From NCBI GenBank assembly GCA_041484135.1, contig JBGPHD010000016.1, forward strand, positions 1-31,044: a stretch of 31,044 nucleotides of DNA. The letters are read 5' to 3'. The stretch comes from JACORV01 sp041484135 (lineage in GTDB: Bacteria; Gemmatimonadota; Gemmatimonadetes; Gemmatimonadales; JACORV01). Under the pieces are notes generated by a model, which did not search any database, was not told the DNA's origin, and saw nothing but the letters and a program-made list of their open reading frames with translations. Numbering within the stretch: the stretch's first letter is position 1; each line of letters opens with the position of its first letter. The position numbers and the translations under genes were made by a program. Shown one piece after another: positions 18,320 through 25,966 of the stretch.

Positions 18320-19954
18320 ATGTCCCGTCGTGCTCTCCTTGCCGCCGCGCGCCCGCTGACGATCGGCTTGGCGCTCGTGGCCGGTGTCGCGCTGCCCGCG
18401 CGCGGTCAGACCCAGATCGCCGTGGGACAGATGATGAGCGGCACCCTCAACATGGCCGATCCCGTCTTCACCGATGGGACCCACTACAAGCAGTTCACCT
18501 TCTACGGCCAGGCGGGACAGAGCATCCAGATCGACGTGATCTCGAGCGACTTCGACGCCTTCTGCCTGCTGCTGGACGCGAACAACAACGAGTTGGCCCG
18601 CGACGATGACGGCGGCGGCGGGCTCAACGCCCGCGTCACCCGGGTGCTGGGCTACACGGGGATGTACAAGATCGTCGTCAACACGTACCGCTCCGGCGCG
18701 TACGGCAGCTTCACCGTCTCGCTCCAGGCCGCGGGCGGGATGCCGATGGCGACGCCCACCCCGATAGCGATCCCGACCGCCAACCCCACCGGCGTGGTCG
18801 GTTCCATCTCGGCCAACCAGCAGGTCACCGGCAACCTCACGACGATGGATGCGCGCTACGACGGGAAGCCGTTCCAGGCGTACAGCTTCCAGTGCATGGC
18901 GGGCCAGTCGTTCCAGATGGACATCCTCAGCGCCTGGGACAACTACGCGCTGGTGTTCGATCCGGTCGGCAACATCGCCGCGCGCGACGACGACACGGGT
19001 GAGGGCCTGAACGCCCGCATCAACTACACCTGCCCGATGACAGGCACCTTCCGCCTCGCGGTGACGACCTACACATCGTCCACCACGCCGGGGCAGTACA
19101 CGATGATGCTCCAGTCGGCGATGGGCGCGATGGCGCCCACCCCGATGGCGATCCCGACCGCCAACCCCACCGGGGTGATCGGGACGATCGCGGCCAACCA
19201 GCAGGTCAGCGGGAACCTCACGACGATGGACGCGCGCTGGGACGGGAAGCCCTTCCAGGCGTACAACTTCTCCTGCATGGCGGGCCAGTCGTTCCAGATG
19301 GACATCCTCTCCACCTGGGACAACTACGCGCTGGTGTTCGATCCGGTCAACAACATCGTGGCGCGCGACGACGACACGGGCGAGGGCCTGAACGCCCGCG
19401 TCAACTACACCTGCCCCATGGCGGGCACCTACCGCCTCGCGGTGACGACGTACATGGCGACCACCACGCCGGGGCAGTACACAATGACGGTCCAGTCGGC
19501 GATGGCGATGGCGCCCCAGCCCGCGCCGATCCCGCAGGCGCTGCCGCTGGCACAGCCGGGTGCCACGATGCCGACGCCGGTCCAGCCGGCCTTCGCGATC
19601 ACCGGCACCATCCTGGCCCCGGGCGTGGTGGGCACGGTGCAGGTCGGCACGACGGTCCAGGGACGCCTGGAGACCGGTGACCAGGCGATGAACGACGGCA
19701 CCTGGGCCGACGTCTGGCAGTTCCAGGGCGCCGCCGGGCAGACGGTCACCATCGAGCTGCGCTCCGAGGAGTTCGACACCTACCTCCAGCTCCTCGACGG
19801 CGCCGGCAACCGGCTGGCGGAGGACGACGACTCGCTGGGCGACCTCGACTCCCGCGTCGTCTTCACGCTCCCGAGCACGGGGACCTTCCAGCTGGTCGTG
19901 AACAACTTCGGCGACAGCCGCCGGGCCGGGATCTACACGCTCACGCTGCGGTAG
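18320..19954 (+). CDS. Exported PPC (pre-peptidase C-terminal) repeat protein
   Basis: 544 aa with a signal peptide at about 1-35 (basic start MSRRALLAAARP, hydrophobic core, GVALPARGQ). Four beta-rich PPC-type domains follow, at about 36-140, 155-265, 280-395 and 430-544. Each has a G(Q)S or GQT turn plus paired strands, an acidic DDD motif (ARDDDGGGG, ARDDDTGEG twice, AEDDDSLGD) and a closing YT or FT strand. The acidic loops suggest metal binding. Domains 2 and 3 are near copies and each carry two cysteines (CMAGQ and YTCPM) that could form a disulfide. Met/Pro/Ala-rich linkers join the domains. No catalytic peptidase domain is attached. The start ATG has GGAGGA 9 bases upstream and its own promoter. 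Confidence 0.85.
   Translation: MSRRALLAAARPLTIGLALVAGVALPARGQTQIAVGQMMSGTLNMADPVFTDGTHYKQFTFYGQAGQSIQIDVISSDFDAFCLLLDANNNELARDDDGGGGLNARVTRVLGYTGMYKIVVNTYRSGAYGSFTVSLQAAGGMPMATPTPIAIPTANPTGVVGSISANQQVTGNLTTMDARYDGKPFQAYSFQCMAGQSFQMDILSAWDNYALVFDPVGNIAARDDDTGEGLNARINYTCPMTGTFRLAVTTYTSSTTPGQYTMMLQSAMGAMAPTPMAIPTANPTGVIGTIAANQQVSGNLTTMDARWDGKPFQAYNFSCMAGQSFQMDILSTWDNYALVFDPVNNIVARDDDTGEGLNARVNYTCPMAGTYRLAVTTYMATTTPGQYTMTVQSAMAMAPQPAPIPQALPLAQPGATMPTPVQPAFAITGTILAPGVVGTVQVGTTVQGRLETGDQAMNDGTWADVWQFQGAAGQTVTIELRSEEFDTYLQLLDGAGNRLAEDDDSLGDLDSRVVFTLPSTGTFQLVVNNFGDSRRAGIYTLTLR
18761..19515 (+). repeat. 381-bp tandem duplication within the PPC gene
   Basis: The unit starting CCGAT at 18761 recurs at 19142, a period of 381 bp or 127 residues. 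Each copy spans a linker (IPTANPTG) plus one PPC domain. Long stretches are identical at the DNA level, for example across the GMAGQSFQMDIL-type region and the DDDTGEGLNAR region, so the duplication is recent or kept alike by recombination. Confidence 0.85.
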
Positions 19955-19975
19955 CCCGATCGCAGGGTCGCGCCG

Positions 19976-20009
19976 GACGCCAGGGAGAGACCCCTCTTTC
20001 CCTGGCGTC
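19976..20009. terminator. Hairpin after the PPC gene (possible terminator)
   Basis: An 11-bp perfect inverted repeat, GACGCCAGGGA at 19976-19986 and TCCCTGGCGTC at 19999-20009, with a 12-base loop. It starts 21 bp after the PPC stop. There is no T-run after it, so termination may be inefficient or factor-dependent. Its arms also form part of the GACGCC octamer repeats around it. Confidence 0.5.
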
Positions 20010-20033
20010 TTGGCGTCCGGGCGCGTTGGCGTC
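20002..20033 (+). repeat. Octamer repeats TGGCGTC upstream of purN
   Basis: CTGGCGTC (20002), TTGGCGTC (20010) and TTGGCGTC (20026) lie in register with an 8-bp period; the third slot is a diverged CGGGCGCG. The reverse complement, GACGCCAA or GACGCCAG, resembles the GACGCGCA octamers near 21741. Confidence 0.6.
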
Positions 20034-20039
20034 TATCTT
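20010..20039 (+). promoter_or_regulatory. Candidate leaderless promoter of purN
   Basis: TTGGCG at 20010-20015, an 18-bp spacer, and TATCTT at 20034-20039, which is only 6 bases before the purN GTG at 20046. There is no ribosome site before that GTG. The arrangement fits a transcript beginning at or next to the start codon. The promoter elements are imperfect (four of six matches each). Confidence 0.4.
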
Positions 20040-20045
20040 CGCCCG

Positions 20046-20741
20046 GTGCCTCGCGTACGTATCGCCGTGCTGGCCTCCGGCCACGGCTCCAATCTCCAGG
20101 CCCTGCTCGACGCGCTCGCGAACGACGCCACGGCGGAGGTGGCGCTCGTCGTCGCCAACCGCGCCGATGCTGGAGCGCTCGAGCGCGCCCGCGCGGCCGG
20201 CGTCGCGACCGCGGTGACGCGGGAGGACGGGCAGGACGCGAGCGGCCTGATCCGGCTGCTCCGGACCGGCGCGATCGACCTGGTGGTCCTCGCCGGCTAC
20301 CTCAAGCGGGTGCCCGACGCCGTGGTCAACGCCTACCGCAACCGCATCATCAACATCCATCCGGCGCTGCTGCCGGCCTTCGGCGGCCAGGGCCTGTACG
20401 GGCGCCGCGTCCACGCGGCGGTGCTGGCGAGCGGGGTCCGCGTCTCCGGCGCCACCGTGCACCTGGTGGACGAGCAGTTCGACCACGGCCGCATCCTCGC
20501 GCAATGGCCGGTCCCGGTGCGGGTGGACGACACGCCCGAGTCGCTGGCCGCGCGCGTGCTTGCCGTGGAACACCGACTCCTGCCCTGCGTGGTCCGCGCC
20601 TGCGCCCAGCTGCTGGGCTCGCCCCAGCTCGGCGCGACCGGAGACCTGCCGAGCATGCCGATCCTCGCCCTCATCGCCGGATCCTTCGGCCCGGCCGACA
20701 CCCTGCCAACCGACCTCGCTCATGCGCTTGCGACCGCCTGA
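20046..20741 (+). CDS. purN: Phosphoribosylglycinamide formyltransferase
   Basis: Third step of de novo purine synthesis: transfers formyl from 10-formyl-THF to GAR. 231 aa from the GTG at 20046, chosen because the conserved N-terminus (RIAVLASGHGSNLQALL) begins three residues later; an upstream TTG at 20010 would add 12 unrelated residues. Seen: phosphate loop SGHGSN at 11-16, LAGYLKRVP at 82-90, INIHPALLPAFGG with Asn103 and His105 (catalytic in the E. coli enzyme), and HLVDEQFDHGRI at 139-150 containing the catalytic aspartate region. It overlaps the next gene by 20 bp. The partner purH lies two genes downstream. Confidence 0.96.
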   Translation: MPRVRIAVLASGHGSNLQALLDALANDATAEVALVVANRADAGALERARAAGVATAVTREDGQDASGLIRLLRTGAIDLVVLAGYLKRVPDAVVNAYRNRIINIHPALLPAFGGQGLYGRRVHAAVLASGVRVSGATVHLVDEQFDHGRILAQWPVPVRVDDTPESLAARVLAVEHRLLPCVVRACAQLLGSPQLGATGDLPSMPILALIAGSFGPADTLPTDLAHALATA

Positions 20742-21699
20742 CGTACTCGCCCCCGCCCTGCTGGTCCTGCTCGCCGGACCGGTGGCCGCGCAGGCGCCCG
20801 ATTCCCTCGTCCTCAGGCTCACGGCGATGAGCGCCGTCTCGGGCCTCGAGGACGCGATGGCCGACAGCCTGCTCGGCCTGCTCCCCGGCGCGAGCCTGGA
20901 CCGCGCGGGGAACGTCGTCTGGTCGCGCGGCACCGGCGAACCGGTGCGCGTGGTCCTGTGCCCGATGGACGAGGTCGGCTACGTCGTGGGCGGCGTGAAC
21001 GCGGAGGGCTATCTCACGCTCCGGCGCGTCGGCACCACCAACGTCGGGCCGCTCTACGACCAGTTCCTCGAGGGGCAGCGGGTCACCGTGTTCGGCCGGC
21101 GGGGCGCGGTGCCCGGCGTGGTCGGCGTGCGCTCGACCCACCTCACCCGCGGGCGCGTCGGCGGTCCCGACGACCCGTTCAACCTCGACAACGCCTACGT
21201 GGACGTGGGCGCGGTGTCGGCCACCCAAGTCACCGCCCTCGGCATCGAAGTGCTCGCCCCGGTGACGCGGGCCAAGCAGCCGCACCGCTACGGACCGTCG
21301 GGCCGGCTGGTCGCCGCGCCCTGGGCGGCGGCGCGTTCCGCGTGCGCCGCGCTGGTCTCGGCCGTCCGGCGCGCGCCCGCCGCCGGCGGCACGACGGTCG
21401 TCGCCTTCACCCGGCGGCGGCACTACGCCAACGACGGCGCCAGCTTCGTGCTCATCAACCGCGGCGCGGCCGCGGCGGCCGCCACCATCGTCCTCCTCGG
21501 CGGAACGGCCCCGGCGGCACAGTTGGGGAGCGGACCACAGCTCGGCAGCGACAGCGTCGGCGTGGCGTCGGGGTACCGGCTGGTGACGGCCTGGTTGCTT
21601 CCGGCACGGTATGCGCGGACGCCGGTCGAGACGGTCTCGCTCAATGACGTCGCGCGGCTCGAGCAACGGCTCGCGGCCTTCCTCGGGGGGGCGCCATGA
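20722..21699 (+). CDS. Exported M42-peptidase-like protein lacking metal and catalytic residues
   Basis: 325 aa from ATG 20722, inside the end of purN. The signal peptide ends at about residue 24 (LLVLLAGPVAAQ). It aligns along its length with the intact M42 protein encoded next, and keeps the framework (VSGLEDAMADSLLGLLP, DRAGNVVWSRG, MDEVGYVVGG). The key positions differ. The AHMDE histidine is Pro81 (CPMDE); the FDDRVG aspartate region reads GRLVAAPWAA at about 194-203; STREEVG reads FTRRRHYAND at about 229-238; the ALDTF aspartate is absent; and the RYSHS histidine is Arg (RYARTP). It is therefore probably not a peptidase and may bind a ligand or regulate its neighbour. It ends in an ATGA overlap with that gene. 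Confidence 0.8.
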   Translation: MRLRPPDVLAPALLVLLAGPVAAQAPDSLVLRLTAMSAVSGLEDAMADSLLGLLPGASLDRAGNVVWSRGTGEPVRVVLCPMDEVGYVVGGVNAEGYLTLRRVGTTNVGPLYDQFLEGQRVTVFGRRGAVPGVVGVRSTHLTRGRVGGPDDPFNLDNAYVDVGAVSATQVTALGIEVLAPVTRAKQPHRYGPSGRLVAAPWAAARSACAALVSAVRRAPAAGGTTVVAFTRRRHYANDGASFVLINRGAAAAAATIVLLGGTAPAAQLGSGPQLGSDSVGVASGYRLVTAWLLPARYARTPVETVSLNDVARLEQRLAAFLGGAP

Positions 21700-22928
21700 C
21701 AACAGACGCCGTGAAGACAGACGCGCAGACGCCCGAACTAGACGCGCAGACGCGCAGACGCGCAGACGCGCAGTCACAGCGTCACCGTGCCCTGACCAGC
21801 TGCGGCGCCGCCCTCGCGTTGTCGCTGTGCTTCGTCATGGCGCCCCCGGCCGCGTCCGCCCAGACCGACCCCAAGCTCATCGAGGCACGCGAGCTGCTGC
21901 GGCAGCTGGTCGAGTCCTACGGCGTCTCCGGCCACGAGGGCCCCGTCCGCGAGACGATCATCCACCTGCTCCCCGACTGGGCGAACCCCGTGACCGACTC
22001 GGCGGGGAACGTGCTGGTGCGCGTGGGCCAGGGCGCCCCGCTCGTGGTCTTCGTCGCCCACATGGACGAGATCGGCTTCGTCGTCACGGCGATCCGCGAC
22101 GACGGCCAGCTGGAGCTCCGGCGCCGCGGCGGCTTCTTCGTCTCGCTCTACGAGGGCGAGCCGGCGCTGGTGCACACGGCGCAGGGCGTCGTGCCGGCCG
22201 TCTTCACGCCGCGCGACAGCGTGGGCCCCGCCCCGCGCCACACCCCGCCCCAGCCGCTCGTGGGCGGCCGCCCCGACACCAGCGCGACCGGCATCCGGGT
22301 GGACCCGGGCGCGGGGACCCGCGCCGGCACGGACTCGTTAGGTATCCGGGTGGGGGACCTGGTGACGATGCCCAAGCAGTACGTGAGCCTGGCCGGCACC
22401 CGGGCCACCGGCCGGTCCTTCGACGACCGGGTGGGCTGCGTCGCGCAGCTGATGGCGCTGCGCCACCTCGATCCTCGGCGGCTGCGGCACAGCGTGCTGT
22501 TCGTGTTCTCGACCCGCGAGGAAGTGGGGCTCGAGGGCGCGCGCGCCGTGGCGCGCAGCCTCGGCGGCGAGCCGGTCCGCGTCCACGCGCTCGACACCTT
22601 CGTCTCCGCGGACGCCCCGCTCGAGATCAAGACCTTCGCCGACGCGCTGCTGGGGCGCGGCGCCGTGGCGCGCGCGGTGGACAACAGCTCGGTCACGCCG
22701 CCCGCGTTGGTGGATTCGCTGGCCGCGCTGGCGCGCGCCCGCCGCATCCCGCTCCAGATCGGCACCACCAACGGCGGCAACGACGGCTCCATGTTCACCC
22801 GCTTCGGCGTGCCGGACGTCGCCATCGGCTGGCCGTTGCGCTACTCGCACTCCCCCGCCGAGGTGATCGACCTCCTCGACGTGGTGGCGCTGGCCGACAT
22901 CACCCGCGCGATCGCCGAGGCCTGGTGA
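21696..22928 (+). CDS. Exported M42 family metallopeptidase (glutamyl aminopeptidase/endoglucanase-type)
   Basis: 410 aa from ATG 21696, overlapping the previous stop as ATGA. An export signal (LTSCGAALALSLCFVMAPPAASAQ) begins only near residue 33, after a polar N-terminus encoded by octamer repeats. The true start could therefore lie later, although no ATG or GTG is available between the repeats and the hydrophobic core. M42 residues are all present: His122 in AHMDEIGF, Asp244 in SFDDRVG (bridging metal ligand), Glu275-Glu276 in STREEVG, Asp300 in HALDTF or Asp306, and His385 in RYSHSP. M42 enzymes are dimetal aminopeptidases, usually cytoplasmic; the signal peptide here points to the periplasm. 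The stop shares a base with the purH start (TGATG). Confidence 0.9.
   Translation: MTTDAVKTDAQTPELDAQTRRRADAQSQRHRALTSCGAALALSLCFVMAPPAASAQTDPKLIEARELLRQLVESYGVSGHEGPVRETIIHLLPDWANPVTDSAGNVLVRVGQGAPLVVFVAHMDEIGFVVTAIRDDGQLELRRRGGFFVSLYEGEPALVHTAQGVVPAVFTPRDSVGPAPRHTPPQPLVGGRPDTSATGIRVDPGAGTRAGTDSLGIRVGDLVTMPKQYVSLAGTRATGRSFDDRVGCVAQLMALRHLDPRRLRHSVLFVFSTREEVGLEGARAVARSLGGEPVRVHALDTFVSADAPLEIKTFADALLGRGAVARAVDNSSVTPPALVDSLAALARARRIPLQIGTTNGGNDGSMFTRFGVPDVAIGWPLRYSHSPAEVIDLLDVVALADITRAIAEAW
21741..21772 (+). repeat. GACGCGCA octanucleotide repeat, four perfect units
   Basis: Four perfect head-to-tail copies of GACGCGCA, preceded by one more perfect copy (21720-21727) and a degenerate one (21728-21735) separated by 5 bp. 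It lies 45-77 bases inside the M42 reading frame. Gain or loss of one 8-bp unit would shift that frame. Confidence 0.85.
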
Positions 22929-24457
22929 TGCCGCGCGCCCTGGTGTCGGTCTCGGACAAGCGCGGCGCGGTGGAGTTCGCCGCGGGACTGGTGAAGCTCG
23001 GCTGGGAGATCGTCTCGACGGGCGGTACCGCGCACGCGCTGAGCAAGAGCGGCGTGCCGGTCACCCCCATCGAGCAGGTCACCGGCTTCCCGGAGATGAT
23101 GGACGGGCGGGTGAAGACCCTGCACCCCGCGGTCCACGGCGCGATTCTCGCCCGGCGGCGGGAGAAGGGCGACCTCGACGCGCTGAAGACGCACCACTTC
23201 ACCGCGATCGATCTCGTCGCCGTGAACCTCTACCCGTTCCGCGAGACCATCGCGCGGCCCAACACATCGTTCGAGGACGCGATCGAGCAGATCGACATCG
23301 GCGGACCCTCCATGTTGCGGTCGGCCGCCAAGAACCACGAGTCGGTCGGCGTGGTCGTGGATCCCACCGACTACCCGCGGGTCATCGAGGCGCTCCGGAA
23401 GGGCGGGATCGACGCCGCGTTGCGGCGCGAGCTCGCGGCCAAGGCGTTCACGCACACCGCCGCCTACGACGGCGCCATCGCCGCGTACCTCTCGGGAGGC
23501 AGCGACGGCGAGCTGCCGCCGACGGTCGTGATGGTCCTGGAACGGCACCAGGCGCTCCGCTACGGCGAGAACCCGCACCAGCGCGCGGCGTTCTACGGCA
23601 CGGGCGAGCCGGGCGGGCTCGCGTCGCTCACCCAGCTTTCGGGCAAGGAGCTCTCATTCAACAACCTCCTCGACGTGGACGCCGCGCTCACCGCGGTGGG
23701 CGCCTTCCCCGGCGAGGTCGCGTGCGCCGTCATCAAGCACACCACGCCCTGCGGCCTGGCCATCGGACGCAACCCGCCGGAGGCGTACGCGCGCGCCGCC
23801 GCGACCGACCCCGTCTCGTCGTTCGGTTCGGTGGTGGGCTTCAACACCGTGGTCACGGCCGAGACCGCCGAGGCGATGGCCGACCTCTTCATCGAGGTCG
23901 TGGTGGCGCCGCGCTTCCAGCCCGAGGCGGCCGCGGTCCTGGCGAAGAAGAAGAACCTGCGGGTGGTCGAGGTCCCGAGCTCCGACGAGGCGGCGCTCGA
24001 CTTCAAGCGGGTGCGGAGCGGGTTCCTGGTGCAGGAGCGGCTGCGGCTCGACCTCGACGAGAGCGGGTGGAAGGTGCCGACCCGGCGCTCCCCCTCGGAC
24101 GAGGAGCTGCTCGATCTCCGCTTCGCGTGGGCGGGAGTGCTCAGCGTGAAGTCGAACGCCATCCTGCTGGCGCGCGACCGGCGCGCCATCGGGATCGGCG
24201 CGGGGCAGATGAGCCGCGTGGACAGCTCGATGCTCGCCGTGCACAAGGCCAAGGCAGCGGGCCACGTCACGAAGGACTGCGTGCTCGCGTCCGACGCCTT
24301 CTTCCCCTTCCGCGACGGGGTGGACGCGGCGGCGGCGGCCGGCGTGCGGGCCATCATCCAGCCGGGCGGCTCGGTACGTGACCCCGAGGTGATCGCCGCC
24401 GCCGACGCGGCCGGCATGGCGATGGTGATGACCGGAGTGCGGCAGTTCCGGCACTGA
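22928..24457 (+). CDS. purH: Bifunctional AICAR formyltransferase / IMP cyclohydrolase
   Basis: Last two steps of IMP synthesis: AICAR to FAICAR with 10-formyl-THF, then ring closure. At 509 aa it is full length. N-terminal MGS-like cyclohydrolase domain about 1-195: ALVSVSDKRG, STGGTAHAL, GFPEMMDGRVKTLHP, DIGGPSMLRSAAKN. C-terminal formyltransferase: RYGENPHQ, GKELSFNNLLD, the catalytic Lys-His in IKHTTPCGL, SFGSVVGFN, KSNAILL, IGAGQMSRVDS, SDAFFPFRDG, IQPGGSVRD. ATG 22928 shares a base with the M42 stop and has GAGG upstream. It is the last gene of the purN cluster. The one-carbon donor it uses depends on pools fed by glyA-type chemistry. Confidence 0.98.
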   Translation: MPRALVSVSDKRGAVEFAAGLVKLGWEIVSTGGTAHALSKSGVPVTPIEQVTGFPEMMDGRVKTLHPAVHGAILARRREKGDLDALKTHHFTAIDLVAVNLYPFRETIARPNTSFEDAIEQIDIGGPSMLRSAAKNHESVGVVVDPTDYPRVIEALRKGGIDAALRRELAAKAFTHTAAYDGAIAAYLSGGSDGELPPTVVMVLERHQALRYGENPHQRAAFYGTGEPGGLASLTQLSGKELSFNNLLDVDAALTAVGAFPGEVACAVIKHTTPCGLAIGRNPPEAYARAAATDPVSSFGSVVGFNTVVTAETAEAMADLFIEVVVAPRFQPEAAAVLAKKKNLRVVEVPSSDEAALDFKRVRSGFLVQERLRLDLDESGWKVPTRRSPSDEELLDLRFAWAGVLSVKSNAILLARDRRAIGIGAGQMSRVDSSMLAVHKAKAAGHVTKDCVLASDAFFPFRDGVDAAAAAGVRAIIQPGGSVRDPEVIAAADAAGMAMVMTGVRQFRH

Positions 24458-24464
24458 AGAGACC

Positions 24465-24484
24465 GGGTGTAGGGTGTAGGGTGT
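24465..24484 (+). repeat. GGGTGTA heptamer repeat
   Basis: Nearly three copies of GGGTGTA (24465, 24472, 24479) in the 45-bp gap between purH and the next gene. Each copy boundary creates TAGGGT, a weak -10-like hexamer. A copy-number change would alter spacing upstream of the GAGGGAG ribosome site at 24495-24501. Confidence 0.8.
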
Positions 24485-24502
24485 TCGAGCGAACGAGGGA
24501 GC

Positions 24503-25966
24503 ATGCGGAAGGCGATATGCGGGCTGCTGCTGTTAGGCGTCTTCGGGTGCGGGGGCGAGCTGCCGGAAGGCACCAACTCGTTCCCGGTCGGGAAGACGGT
24601 GGTCCGCAACGACTCGATGCTGGACATCGTCGGCCTGGTCTTCCAGCTCGCCGACACCGGCAAGGTCCCGCCACAGGGCCCGTTCCGCCACTGGCTCCGG
24701 GCGCTCACCACCGAGCTTGGCGACTCGGCGTTCGCGCTGGCGCGGGCGCTGGGTCCGATGCCGGTGGGGATGGTGCTCGAGACGTACGCCAACCCGGACC
24801 TTCCCGACTCGGCGTGCGGGCTCCTGGCCGGGGAGCGGCGCTGCTTCACCGGGAACGAACCCATGCGCGCGGCGGTGCGCCGGTTCATCGTCGCGGCCGA
24901 GGCCTTCGCGCCCCGCGCGGCGCCGGTGATCCTGGAGGGCCTGAACGCCGACTCGCGGCGGGAGGACCTCTCGGACGCGTGGGTGGCGCTGACGCGGTCG
25001 AAGCAGCTCGACAGCGCGATCATCGCCTACACCGGTTACCAGGACCTCACGTTCGACGTCACGCTCGCCCGCACCTTCGCCACGTTCCTCACCAGCCCGT
25101 CGGTGGACCCGGCCGAGCCGCGCGGCCCGGATTGGCGCCTCTTCCTCGCCCCCGACCCGGTGAACCCGACGCGCTCGTTCCGCTCCCCGAACTACATCTG
25201 GCTCGTCCTCACCCACCAGATGGCGCACGCCGCGGTCCGCCGGCTCCTGGACGCCCATCCGGAGATCGTCTCCCGCAGCGCGGGGCTTCGCGCCGCGGTC
25301 GAGGGCGAGATGGTGCGCTCGGGCTACGCGTCACTCTTCTGGGACCAGGCCTTCGCCGAGCAGCTCGCGCGCGCCGTCACGCTTCGCGTGCTCGCGGCCA
25401 CCAGCCCGACGGCCACCTGGGCGGCCCGGAGCGAAGCGCTCAACACCAACATGGCGCTGGTCCCGTGGCTCGAGGACGCGCTGGCGCGCTATGAGCGGGA
25501 ACGGACACGCTACCCCGATCTCTCGGCGTTCGCGGGAGAGTTGCAGGCCGCGCTCGACACCGTCCCGCTGGACAGCTGCCGGGGCGCGCCGTTGCCCGGC
25601 GTGGCCCTCATCGGCGTCGCGCGCAACCGCGCCGTGGTCGGGTGGATCGCGGACGACTCACCGTTCCGCGGCCGCGGCCTCCTGGTGGGCGACACCGTGA
25701 CCTCGGTGGACGGCGACAGCGTGTCGGCGGGCTCGCTGCTCCTCCCCACCCGCCAGCTGAACCTGAAGTGGGCCCAGCATCTCCCATACGAGCTGGGCAT
25801 CCTCGGGGTGCGCCGGCACGGGCACGACTACGCGGTGTCCATCCCCGTGAACTGGGTGCCCCGCACGGTGGTCCGCGTCGCCTCGCAGTCCCGCACCGCC
25901 ACCGGCCGCGTGGCCGGCCAGCTCCCCGTCTGCCGCTGGGTCACCCGGGCCATCCGCACGCCATGA
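24503..25966 (+). CDS. Zincin-like (DUF4932-like) lipoprotein with C-terminal PDZ-like domain
   Basis: 487 aa. The signal peptide with lipobox LLGVFGC places the lipidated Cys near residue 16. The central part has THQMAHAAVRRLLDAHPEI: His238, Gln239 and His242 sit where gluzincin peptidases carry HExxH. A later FAEQLARAVTLRVLA helix could supply the third ligand glutamate, as in DUF4932-like proteins. Gln for the catalytic Glu suggests an inactive or altered enzyme. The C-terminal part (about 365-460) looks PDZ-like: a substrate-loop strand followed by GRGLLVGDTVTSVDGDSV. The start ATG has GAGGGAG just upstream. It ends in ATGA with a bitopic protein gene, and a pseudopilin follows. Family naming is tentative; the lipobox and HQxxH are seen directly. 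Confidence 0.7.
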   Translation: MRKAICGLLLLGVFGCGGELPEGTNSFPVGKTVVRNDSMLDIVGLVFQLADTGKVPPQGPFRHWLRALTTELGDSAFALARALGPMPVGMVLETYANPDLPDSACGLLAGERRCFTGNEPMRAAVRRFIVAAEAFAPRAAPVILEGLNADSRREDLSDAWVALTRSKQLDSAIIAYTGYQDLTFDVTLARTFATFLTSPSVDPAEPRGPDWRLFLAPDPVNPTRSFRSPNYIWLVLTHQMAHAAVRRLLDAHPEIVSRSAGLRAAVEGEMVRSGYASLFWDQAFAEQLARAVTLRVLAATSPTATWAARSEALNTNMALVPWLEDALARYERERTRYPDLSAFAGELQAALDTVPLDSCRGAPLPGVALIGVARNRAVVGWIADDSPFRGRGLLVGDTVTSVDGDSVSAGSLLLPTRQLNLKWAQHLPYELGILGVRRHGHDYAVSIPVNWVPRTVVRVASQSRTATGRVAGQLPVCRWVTRAIRTP

